A stretch of 34,129 nt of DNA from positions 1-34,129 of the forward strand of contig JBLHRR010000043.1 in the NCBI GenBank assembly GCA_047626155.1, written 5' to 3'. Below, in pieces: positions 8,141 to 15,460 of the stretch; within the stretch, counting starts at the first letter, position 1; each line of letters begins with the position of its first letter. The position numbers and the translations under genes are program-made. This DNA is from CALGLS01 sp047626155 (lineage in GTDB: Bacteria; Bacteroidota; Bacteroidia; Chitinophagales; Saprospiraceae). The notes beneath the pieces are model-generated. The model was given only the letters and a program-made list of their open reading frames with translations, was not told where the DNA came from and ran no database searches.

Positions 8141-8215
8141 GTAATCGCAGCGGCGCTACGAAATACGCTAGGCTGAATCCTGAATGTAAAGGGTACCAAT
8201 TAACGAATTAACTGA
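8141..8215 (+). repeat. Dispersed intergenic repeat, family 2 copy 1
   Basis: This roughly 75-bp block begins gtaatcgcagcggcgc and ends ccaattaacgaattaactga, 11 bp before polA. The same start and end blocks occur at 13674-13746 in the same orientation with matching spacing. The ends align at about 14/16 and 17/20 bases; the middle is more diverged. Confidence 0.6.
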
Positions 8216-8226
8216 TTTACTATACT

Positions 8227-11001
8227 ATGGCTGAAAAAAAATTGTTCCTCCTCGATGCTTATGCCCTTATTTTTAGAGCTTACTATGCCTTTATTCGCGC
8301 TCCCCGAATCAACTCTAATGGGCTGAATACTTCTGCCATGTTTGGTTTTACCAATAGTTTGCAGGAGGTTTTAGACAAGCAGAAACCAACGCACATTGCG
8401 GTATGTTTTGATTTTAAGGCCAAAACAATACGAGCTCAGGAACATGATTTTTATAAAGCGAACAGACAGGCGACACCGGAGGATATTAAATTGTCGGAGC
8501 CTTACATCCGAAGAATTATTGACGCTTACAATATTCCGATTTATGAAGCGGAAGGCTACGAAGCGGATGATGTTATAGGAACGATGGCAAAGATGGCGGA
8601 GAAAGAAGGATTCGAAGTGTATATGATGACGCCGGATAAGGACTTTATGCAATTGGTTTCTGAAAATATTTTCATGTATAAGCCTGCTCGTTCTGGAAAG
8701 CCGGCAGAGACCCTCGGCGTAAAAGAAGTGTTGGAGAAGTATAACCTGGACCGACCGGAGCAGTTTATTGATATACTTGGAATGATGGGAGATGCAGTGG
8801 ATAATATACCAGGTATTCCTGGAGTGGGAGAAAAAACGGCTGCGAAGCTAGTGGTACAATTTGGAAGCATTGAAAATATGTATGAAAATTTGGATCAACT
8901 AAAAGGGAAGCTAAAAGAGAAAGTAGAAAATAACAAAGAGTCTGCTTTTATCTCTAAAAAACTAGCAACCATTGTTTTGGATGTGCCAGTTACCTTCGAT
9001 GCTGAAGCGCTAAAGGTTGAAAAATACGATAGGGAAAAATTAGCTGCTATTTTTGCAGAGCTGGAATTCAGAGGATTAGGGAGACGAATATTGGGTGAGG
9101 AATTTAATACCAATCAACCAACCAAATCATCTCCACAACTTGATCTTTTTGGTGTGCCTGCTCCTGTAGCTGAAAAAGGAGAAGGGAAAACGACAGAGGA
9201 GATCTCCCATAACTATGTCTTGGTAAATACAGAAAAAGATAGAGTCAAACTACTAAAGGATTTGCAGAAGCAAAAATTGGTAGCCTTTGATACGGAAACC
9301 ACAGGACTAGATTCTAACAACACAGAGATCGTAGGTATTTCTTTCAGTTGGAAAAAGCATGAGGGGTATTATGTGCCTTGTCCTGATGATCAAGAGGAAG
9401 CAAAAGCCATCGTTAAGTTCTTTGAACCCTTTTTCCTTAATGAGGGAATTGAAAAAATAGGGCACAATATAAAATTTGACATGCAAGTTTTGCGCCTTTA
9501 CGATGTAGATGTGAAAGGATTGTTGTATGATACTATGGTGGCGCATTATGTAGCGGAATCAGAAATGCGACATAAGATGGATATTTTGTCAGAGACTTAT
9601 CTTGGCTACACACCCGTCCCCATTGAAGAGCTGATCGGTAAAAAAGGAAAGAATCAAAAAACAATGCGGGATGTACCGCTGGATAAAATAACGGAGTATG
9701 CTTCTGAAGATGCAGACATAACCTTTCAGCTGAAAGAAGTGACGGATAAAATGATTGAGGAAAAGGAAGCGGGCAAATTACTTCAGGAAATGGAATTCCC
9801 TCTTGTTCCCGTACTTTGCGATATGGAATGTGAAGGAGTAAATCTGGATGTTGGTTTTTTAGGAAAATATTCAGAAGAATTGGAGAAGGAAAAAGTGATT
9901 CTCCGAGCTAAAGTTTTCGAGTTAGCTGGAAAAGAATTCAATCTCGATTCGCCAAAACAATTAGGAGAGGTCTTGTTTGTCAATATGGAAATTCCTTACA
10001 AAGGAAAGAAAACTAAAACAGGACAATTTTCAACCAACGAAGAAACCTTGTCTGGCCTAGACGGAGATCACGAAATCATCAGCTCCATTTTGAATTACCG
10101 GGAGCTGACAAAACTAAAGTCTACTTACGTAGATGCACTCCCCCGTTTGATTAATCCGCGAACCAATCGTTTGCATACTACCTTCAATCAAACCATTGCA
10201 GCTACGGGGCGCCTTAGTTCCATCAATCCCAATTTGCAAAACATTCCGATTCGTACAGAAAGAGGCCGAAAAATTAGAAAGGCTTTTATTCCTAGAGACA
10301 AAGACCATGTTTTGATGGCTGCGGATTACTCTCAAATCGAATTACGAATCATTGCGGCTATCACAAAAGATGAAGGGATGCAATCGGCGTTTAAAAATAA
10401 CGAAGACATTCACACGGCTACGGCATCTAAAGTCTTTGGGGTAAAACAGGAAGAAGTAGATAGGGATATGCGACGTAAGGCAAAGGCCGTCAACTTTGGA
10501 ATTGCATATGGGCAGTCTGCATTTGGCTTATCTCAAACGCTTAAAATTTCAAGAAAAGAAGCGAAGGAAATCATTGACAATTATTTTGAGCAATTTCCAG
10601 GAATCAAAGGTTATATGGCTAAGACCATTGAGTTTGCGAGAGAAAAAGGATATGTAGAGACTTTGTTAGGTCGACGACGTTATCTGAGAGATATTAATTC
10701 CAAAAATCATACGGTTCGTTCTCAGGCAGAACGAAACGCCATTAACTCCCCCATCCAGGGTTCTGCTGCCGATATGATTAAGATCGCCATGATTAATGTC
10801 GATAAGGCCATGAAAAAAGCAAAGCTAAAAAGTAAGATGATTTTGCAAGTGCATGATGAATTGGTTTTTGATGTATTCAAACCAGAACTAGAAGAGCTAA
10901 AGAAATTGGTAGAGGAAGAAATGAAAAATGCCATCCCGGATATAGGAGTACCTATTAAGGTAGAAGCTGGTGTGGGAGAAAACTGGTTGGAAGCGCATTA
11001 A
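8227..11001 (+). CDS. polA: DNA polymerase I, with 5' nuclease, proofreading and polymerase domains
   Basis: This 924-aa enzyme works in Okazaki-fragment maturation and repair. The 5'-3' nuclease domain (about 1-300) has LFLLDAYALIFRAY, YEADDVIGT, DKDFMQLV and the helix-hairpin-helix GDAVDNIPGIPGVGEKTA. The 3'-5' exonuclease domain keeps its metal ligands (FDTETTGL with D355 and E357, GHNIKFD, YASEDADITF), so proofreading is probably active. The polymerase domain has motif A ADYSQIELRI (D700), motif B KAVNFGIAYG and motif C QVHDELVFD (D877). Length matches E. coli Pol I (928 aa). It stands alone; I see no clear promoter box, and a family-2 repeat sits just upstream. Confidence 0.98.
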   Translation: MAEKKLFLLDAYALIFRAYYAFIRAPRINSNGLNTSAMFGFTNSLQEVLDKQKPTHIAVCFDFKAKTIRAQEHDFYKANRQATPEDIKLSEPYIRRIIDAYNIPIYEAEGYEADDVIGTMAKMAEKEGFEVYMMTPDKDFMQLVSENIFMYKPARSGKPAETLGVKEVLEKYNLDRPEQFIDILGMMGDAVDNIPGIPGVGEKTAAKLVVQFGSIENMYENLDQLKGKLKEKVENNKESAFISKKLATIVLDVPVTFDAEALKVEKYDREKLAAIFAELEFRGLGRRILGEEFNTNQPTKSSPQLDLFGVPAPVAEKGEGKTTEEISHNYVLVNTEKDRVKLLKDLQKQKLVAFDTETTGLDSNNTEIVGISFSWKKHEGYYVPCPDDQEEAKAIVKFFEPFFLNEGIEKIGHNIKFDMQVLRLYDVDVKGLLYDTMVAHYVAESEMRHKMDILSETYLGYTPVPIEELIGKKGKNQKTMRDVPLDKITEYASEDADITFQLKEVTDKMIEEKEAGKLLQEMEFPLVPVLCDMECEGVNLDVGFLGKYSEELEKEKVILRAKVFELAGKEFNLDSPKQLGEVLFVNMEIPYKGKKTKTGQFSTNEETLSGLDGDHEIISSILNYRELTKLKSTYVDALPRLINPRTNRLHTTFNQTIAATGRLSSINPNLQNIPIRTERGRKIRKAFIPRDKDHVLMAADYSQIELRIIAAITKDEGMQSAFKNNEDIHTATASKVFGVKQEEVDRDMRRKAKAVNFGIAYGQSAFGLSQTLKISRKEAKEIIDNYFEQFPGIKGYMAKTIEFAREKGYVETLLGRRRYLRDINSKNHTVRSQAERNAINSPIQGSAADMIKIAMINVDKAMKKAKLKSKMILQVHDELVFDVFKPELEELKKLVEEEMKNAIPDIGVPIKVEAGVGENWLEAH

Positions 11002-11304
11002 TATTTTAGAGATTTACAATCGTTAAGGAGCCAGAGATTAATAAGGTTCTGATTTAGACGCAGTAGATTTTGTGCTGACCGAGGCAAAAGAAATTGAGCA
11101 TAGCCGTAGCTACATGATATTTTTTAACGAAGGACAGTGCAAAATTTACAAGTATAAGTAGGAAAGTTATTATTCACTGACTCCTAAGCCAACAAAAGCT
11201 TTCTTTTATCGAAAAAGGAAAGCACTTTTTATTCAAAGGGTATAAGTTGCCTACAGGAAAATGAAATAAGACTTTTACAAAACGACTCGATAAAACCAAA
11301 GCCT
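11002..11304. other. Intergenic region with possible conserved element and hairpin
   Basis: This stretch separates polA from the DUF5687 permease. It contains an open frame without ATG (11066-11161, 31 codons, DFVLTEAKEIEHSRSYMIFF...), a gtagctac palindrome inside it, and a hairpin at 11198-11223. The frame reads like a gene remnant or a structured repeat rather than a full gene. No promoter matching TTG-N20-TAnnTTTG is visible. Confidence 0.4.
11198..11230 (+). terminator. Probable Rho-independent terminator downstream of polA
   Basis: The arms gctttctttt and aaaaaggaaagc (11198-11223) pair around atcg with a one-base bulge. They are followed by acttttt. It lies about 200 nt after the polA stop. 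Confidence 0.5.
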
Positions 11305-12777
11305 ATGTTCAGACGTTTATTCTTGAATGAATGGAAGGAAGCCTTCCGTTCACCTTACTTGTCTAGAAGTATTGCCCAAAAGATATTTATTGGATTATTC
11401 GCCCTTTACATTATGCTTAATTTCATAATTTTAGGAGTACTCTTCGATGAAATATTAGAGAAGGTATTTCCTAAGGCAGACATATTTGGGAAGAGCAGTG
11501 TTTTGTTTTTTTACTATTTTCTTTTTGATTTTATCAATCGATTTTTTCTACAGACTTTTCCGGTTGTTTCCATTAAACCTTATTTGACTTTGCCTGTCAA
11601 GAAAAATAATCTGATTCATTTTTTATTATTAAAGTCGGGCCCCTCTGTTTTTAATATATTACCTCTTTTAATTGCTATTCCTTTTTATGTGAAATACGTG
11701 TTGCCAACTTATGGTTTCGCAGGAGCCACAGCCTGGTTGATTACAATTATAAGTTTGGTCTTGATTGTTCACTACTTAAGTTTTTATATTAAAAAGAACT
11801 TTAGTTTAAAACCAGCTTTGACTTTTGGGCTTATGGTTTTAGTCGGAGGTATTTGCTATGCAGATATTTCTGAATATATCGCTGTTTCAAAATCCATGGA
11901 ATGGCTTATCAAGCAAATAGTTGAAATGCCGATTTTGGTGCTGCTACCAATAGCGATATTAGGAACTGTTTATTTCCTACTGTATACTTTCTTTAAAGAA
12001 CGCTTGTATTTAGATTCCATTAGTAATGAGCAGGAGGAGATCAGAGAAGGCGCTCTTGACTTCACCTTGTTTAGTCGCTTTGGTCAGATTGGAGAATTAA
12101 TGCAACTGGAAATGAAAATGATTTGGCGGAATAAAAGATCACGAGGGTTTGTATATATGAGTGCCGTGTTTTTATTATTTCCATTTATTCTTTTTGTTGC
12201 CCCAAAAGCATATGGCGACTCTACAGCCTTAATACTTTGCGTAATGGTCACAGGAATGTGTGCCTTCAATTATGCTCAATTAATGCTGTCCTGGCATACA
12301 ACACATTTTGATTATTTATTGACGAGAAATATAACGGGAAAAGAATTATTTAAAGCAAAGTTTTATTTAATGGCCTTGTCGGTTTTTATTTCTTATATCA
12401 TTATCCTTCCATTCGGTTTTTTCATAGAAGACTTTTTTATTACCAATACAGCGGCTTTATTATTTAATATTGGATTCAGCATTTTTATTTACATGTATGT
12501 GGCGAACCATAATTCTAAAAAAATAGATGCGGCCAACGGAGGGGCCTTTAGTTTTGAAGGTTTTGGAGCAGCACATTATTTAATTATGCTCCCAATTATT
12601 GGAATACCTGCGTTTATCTTTATGGCATTTAATCTTTTCAATGTACCAAATTGGGGAATCGCAGTTATTGGAATAACCGGTCTTATCGGAATTCTTTTTC
12701 AGGAGTTTATTATTAATGCTCTAGTCGCTGAATTTAAAGAAGAAAAATATAAAATTGGAGAAGCTTTTAGAAGTTAG
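11305..12777 (+). CDS. DUF5687 family ABC transporter permease
   Basis: This 490-aa integral membrane protein has about twelve hydrophobic segments and a conserved cytoplasmic start, MFRRLFLNEWKEAFRSP. A cytoplasmic stretch in the middle carries EQEEIREGALDF...LMQLEMKMIWRNKRSRG, which looks like the join between two half-permeases. DUF5687 proteins are Bacteroidota ABC permeases. The ATPase gene at 12968 is its likely partner, though a palindromic repeat now lies in the 190-nt gap between them. The transported substrate is unknown. No signal peptide other than the first membrane helix is present. Confidence 0.85.
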   Translation: MFRRLFLNEWKEAFRSPYLSRSIAQKIFIGLFALYIMLNFIILGVLFDEILEKVFPKADIFGKSSVLFFYYFLFDFINRFFLQTFPVVSIKPYLTLPVKKNNLIHFLLLKSGPSVFNILPLLIAIPFYVKYVLPTYGFAGATAWLITIISLVLIVHYLSFYIKKNFSLKPALTFGLMVLVGGICYADISEYIAVSKSMEWLIKQIVEMPILVLLPIAILGTVYFLLYTFFKERLYLDSISNEQEEIREGALDFTLFSRFGQIGELMQLEMKMIWRNKRSRGFVYMSAVFLLFPFILFVAPKAYGDSTALILCVMVTGMCAFNYAQLMLSWHTTHFDYLLTRNITGKELFKAKFYLMALSVFISYIIILPFGFFIEDFFITNTAALLFNIGFSIFIYMYVANHNSKKIDAANGGAFSFEGFGAAHYLIMLPIIGIPAFIFMAFNLFNVPNWGIAVIGITGLIGILFQEFIINALVAEFKEEKYKIGEAFRS

Positions 12778-12785
12778 AGACAACG

Positions 12786-12900
12786 AAAAATTAAACCCCG
12801 ATTTGGAAACGATTGATGTAAATCAAAACGACCACAGGGAGAGTGGTTTATATAATTGTTTCCACGAAAAAAAAGCGGGAAATTATTTTTAATGTAATAC
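12786..12900. repeat. Palindromic intergenic repeat, family 1 copy 2 (inverted)
   Basis: This 115-bp element is the reverse complement of 2437-2549, with about 100 matching positions and a few one-base gaps. Its inner arms start ggaaacgattgatgtaaatc and end tttatataattgtttcc. They pair less well than in copy 1. It lies between the permease and ATPase genes, where a hairpin in the mRNA could lower expression of the second gene. Confidence 0.85.
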
Positions 12901-12967
12901 TTAAAGACAAAGACGGTAAATCAGATCTAGCCTATAATTAATATCTAAAAAATAAAATAAGCAACAA

Positions 12968-13657
12968 ATGATAAAAGTAACCAACATCAAAAAAGCATAT
13001 AAGGATACAATCGTTTTAAACGTTCCAGAATTAAACATAGCCTCAGGAGAAAGCTTTGGCCTGGTCGGAAATAACGGAGCGGGGAAAACAACACTCTTCA
13101 GCCTTTTGCTTGATTTAATTAAAGCAACAACAGGAGAAATAAGCTCCAAAGAAATATCAACAGCGGGTTCTGAACATTGGAAAACTTACACGGGCTCCTT
13201 CCTAGATGAAGGGTTTTTATTAGATTTTCTAACACCGGATGAATACTTTAATTTCACCGGAAAACTCTACGGAAAAAATAAAAGCGATGTCGCTGAATTC
13301 CTTGAACAATTCGAAGTGTTTTTTAGTGGTGAAATTCGAGGGTCTAAAAAATTAATACGTGACCTCTCCAAAGGGAATCAAAAGAAGGTAGGTATAGCTG
13401 CGGCACTCCTCGGAGATCCGGAAGTATTAGTGCTGGACGAGCCTTTTGCTAATTTAGACCCTACTTCTCAAATTCGTCTAAAAATCATTATCAACGAATT
13501 GAGTAAAGACAAAACAATTTTAATTTCCAGTCACGATTTGAACCATGTTACAGAGGTTTGTAATCGTATTGTTGTACTGGAAAAGGGCGAAATTGTAAAA
13601 GACATAGAAACAACAGAAGAAACATTAATGGAATTGGAAAGTTACTTTGCAGTGTAA
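12968..13657 (+). CDS. ABC transporter ATP-binding protein
   Basis: This 229-aa nucleotide-binding subunit has Walker A GNNGAGKTT, the ABC signature in the form LSKGNQKKV, Walker B VLVLDEPFANLDP and the switch His in SSHDLNH. The second position of the signature end is Asn instead of Gln, a form common in Bacteroidota ABC-2 type exporters. It is expected to power the DUF5687 permease encoded upstream. The start ATG has an A-rich leader and no strong Shine-Dalgarno, as is usual in this phylum. It is followed by a family-2 repeat and a convergent J-like gene. Confidence 0.93.
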   Translation: MIKVTNIKKAYKDTIVLNVPELNIASGESFGLVGNNGAGKTTLFSLLLDLIKATTGEISSKEISTAGSEHWKTYTGSFLDEGFLLDFLTPDEYFNFTGKLYGKNKSDVAEFLEQFEVFFSGEIRGSKKLIRDLSKGNQKKVGIAAALLGDPEVLVLDEPFANLDPTSQIRLKIIINELSKDKTILISSHDLNHVTEVCNRIVVLEKGEIVKDIETTEETLMELESYFAV

Positions 13658-13673
13658 AGCTATTTAAAAATGG

Positions 13674-13746
13674 GTAATCGCAACGACGCAACTAAAACGC
13701 TATATTTTACTACGAACGGAGTGCATCTAATTAACCAATTCACTGA
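13674..13746 (+). repeat. Dispersed intergenic repeat, family 2 copy 2
   Basis: This 73-bp block begins gtaatcgcaacgacgc and ends ctaattaaccaattcactga. It matches 8141-8215 in order and orientation. It fills the gap between two convergent genes (ATPase and J-like). Confidence 0.6.
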
Positions 13747-13754
13747 CCCATTAG

Positions 13755-14663
13755 TTAACTAGACCTCAAACCCCGCAAGCGTTTAATCAAAACAATTTCT
13801 TCCTCGCTCAGGTCCTTCGGCATTTCAATATGTAACTCTACGAAGAAATCACCACGTGCTTCCGGGTTGTTGAAGTGAGGAATTCCTCCGCCAGCTATTT
13901 TAAGTGCAGCATTGCTGATGATACCTTTTGGAATATTCATTTTTACTTTGCCGGTTGGAGTAGGCACAGTGATGTTGCCACCGAGTAAAGCGGTGTAAAT
14001 ATCGACGCTGGCATGATATAAAATATTATTTCCTCGTCGGAAAAAATAGGCATGTGGTTGTTCGACTAAAGTAATCCAAAGATCTCCTGTCGTCTGTCCG
14101 TCTGTACTCCTTTTTCCCTTGCCCGCCAATCGAAGCTGCTGTCCGGGGAAAGCTCCTTTCGGGATTGGGATTTCGATTTCCTCCGCTTCGATTGTTATGG
14201 TCTTAGTCGTTCCTTCCAGTGCGTCATTAATGCTGAAAGGAATTGTAATATGAGTGTTATGACCCTGTTGGTCTTGGTGTTGTTTGCTCAATCGTACGAC
14301 TTCCTTGAACCCTTTTTCGAAAAAAGATTTGAAGGAGTCTGCAATCTCTTCTTCGCTAGGCTTGTCCTCGTCAATAAGTTCCTCCTCTGGCTCTATAGTT
14401 TCTTCCTCCTGGATGATGTCTTCGTAGAAAGCATCTGGAAGCTCCCAGTCACTCCCTTTTGTATCGTACTCTAGACGGAATTCATTACTATCCAGTACCA
14501 TAAAAGCTTCCGTAATGTTTTGCAGGATAATCTGACTTAGTTCATCTTCCTCAAACTCATCGGCGCTGTATCTAGCGGATAATTTTAGATAAGCCTCTTC
14601 TATTTCGGTAGCGGATGCATCTGTCTTTATTCCTAGTATTTTATAATAATCTTTGTAACTCAT
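13755..14663 (-). CDS. J-like/CbpA-like co-chaperone with degenerate J-domain (no HPD)
   Basis: The 302-aa protein has a J-domain-like N-terminus (4-68: YKDYYKILGIKTDASATEIE, later NITEAFMVLDS...YD). Where a J-domain has HPD after the second helix it reads R31-Y-S33-A34-D35, so H and P are lost. HPD is needed to stimulate DnaK ATPase, so classical co-chaperone activity is doubtful. An acidic linker (about 80-110, EEETIEPEEELIDEDKPSEE) follows. The C-terminal peptide-binding domains (about 137-302) are well kept, with IPIPKGAFPGQQLRLAGKGK and GDLWITL. No zinc finger is present, as in CbpA. It lies downstream of hsp20 on the same strand, separated by a terminator. Confidence 0.87.
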   Translation of the reverse strand: MSYKDYYKILGIKTDASATEIEEAYLKLSARYSADEFEEDELSQIILQNITEAFMVLDSNEFRLEYDTKGSDWELPDAFYEDIIQEEETIEPEEELIDEDKPSEEEIADSFKSFFEKGFKEVVRLSKQHQDQQGHNTHITIPFSINDALEGTTKTITIEAEEIEIPIPKGAFPGQQLRLAGKGKRSTDGQTTGDLWITLVEQPHAYFFRRGNNILYHASVDIYTALLGGNITVPTPTGKVKMNIPKGIISNAALKIAGGGIPHFNNPEARGDFFVELHIEMPKDLSEEEIVLIKRLRGLRSS

Positions 14664-14730
14664 GGTTTAAATTTTTTGTTATCTCTGATAATGGTCAAGA
14701 AGCTATTAAAGGGTTTAGGTTTTTGAAAAA

Positions 14731-14755
14731 TTCGTCCCAGCTCAGCCAGGACGAA
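14731..14755 (-). terminator. Rho-independent terminator after hsp20
   Basis: On the minus strand a perfect 7-bp stem (ttcgtcc/ggacgaa) with an 11-nt loop is followed by TTTTTC. It lies between hsp20 and the J-like gene, so the latter may receive only read-through or have its own promoter. Confidence 0.65.
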
Positions 14756-14800
14756 CTTGATCTAATCAAAATGAAAAAATTATTTTTTGTGTAATACTTA
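14755..14800. repeat. Possible internally deleted family-1 repeat remnant
   Basis: The segment taatcaaaatga plus aaaaattattttttgtgtaatactta matches the two ends of the family-1 element (for example 21 of 24 bases with the right end of the copy at 12786-12900), with the palindromic centre missing. Confidence 0.4.
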
Positions 14801-14824
14801 ATTATTTTGGGGAGGTACTTATTA

Positions 14825-15268
14825 TTAATTAATCTCAATTTTTCTTACAGGTTGAGGTTTCGCTTCCTCTCTTTTTGGAATTAGAATAGCTAAAACCCCA
14901 TTGTGGTAATTCGCAGCGATTTTGGAAGCGTCTACTGTTTCTGGTAAATCGAAAGAACGTTTGAAGCTACCGTAGCTAAACTCACGACGAGTGAATTTGT
15001 CTCCTTCTTCTGTCTTCGTTTTCTTCTCAGAAGAAATGGTCAAGACATCCTGATCGATGTTGATTTGAAAATCAGACTTCTCCATACCCGGAGCAGCAAT
15101 CTCTAGTTCATACTGATCGGCAGACTCCTTGATGTTCACCGCTGGCATAGTGTTATTCCAAAGGGTAGCACCTTTGCTTGGTGTTGGAAATAAATCGTCA
15201 CTTAGAAAGGTATCCAATATTTTAGCGAATGTTGGAGCTGGTCGATTTGATCTTTTTATTAAATGCAT
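14825..15268 (-). CDS. Small heat-shock protein, Hsp20/alpha-crystallin family
   Basis: This 147-aa ATP-independent holdase binds unfolding proteins in the cytoplasm. The alpha-crystallin domain runs from about residue 40 (PAVNIKESADQYELEIAAPGMEKSDFQI) to about 135, including the conserved Y-x-N-G-V-L-A-I-L-I-P motif near its end. The C-terminal tail ends KPQPVRKIEIN and contains an I-E-I motif used for oligomer contacts in this family. The length is typical. It is separated from a J-like gene by a terminator, and both may serve proteostasis. I see no CIRCE element or clear promoter in 15269-15380. Confidence 0.95.
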   Translation of the reverse strand: MHLIKRSNRPAPTFAKILDTFLSDDLFPTPSKGATLWNNTMPAVNIKESADQYELEIAAPGMEKSDFQINIDQDVLTISSEKKTKTEEGDKFTRREFSYGSFKRSFDLPETVDASKIAANYHNGVLAILIPKREEAKPQPVRKIEIN

Positions 15269-15387
15269 CTTGTTAAATGTTTTTTGTGATTAAAATAAAT
15301 AATTATACTTTATCCTTGATCAATCGATGTGCCATGCGATTTTTCTACTAAAAACCACGACAGGATAGCAGATGGCGTTAACATCGA

Positions 15388-15433
15388 AAGACAAAAAGGC
15401 AGCCGGAAACACTTCCGACTGCCTTTTTGTCTT
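15388..15433 (-). terminator. Strong terminator after SprB-repeat gene, near-symmetric
   Basis: The arms aagacaaaaaggcag (15388-15402) and ctgcctttttgtctt (15419-15433) are perfectly complementary. The inner cggaa/ttccg pairs extend the stem with one mismatch. It has an A-run on one side and a T-run on the other, so it could work in either direction. Confidence 0.9.
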
Positions 15434-15460
15434 ATTTTGCTGATGAGTAGCACTAATAAG

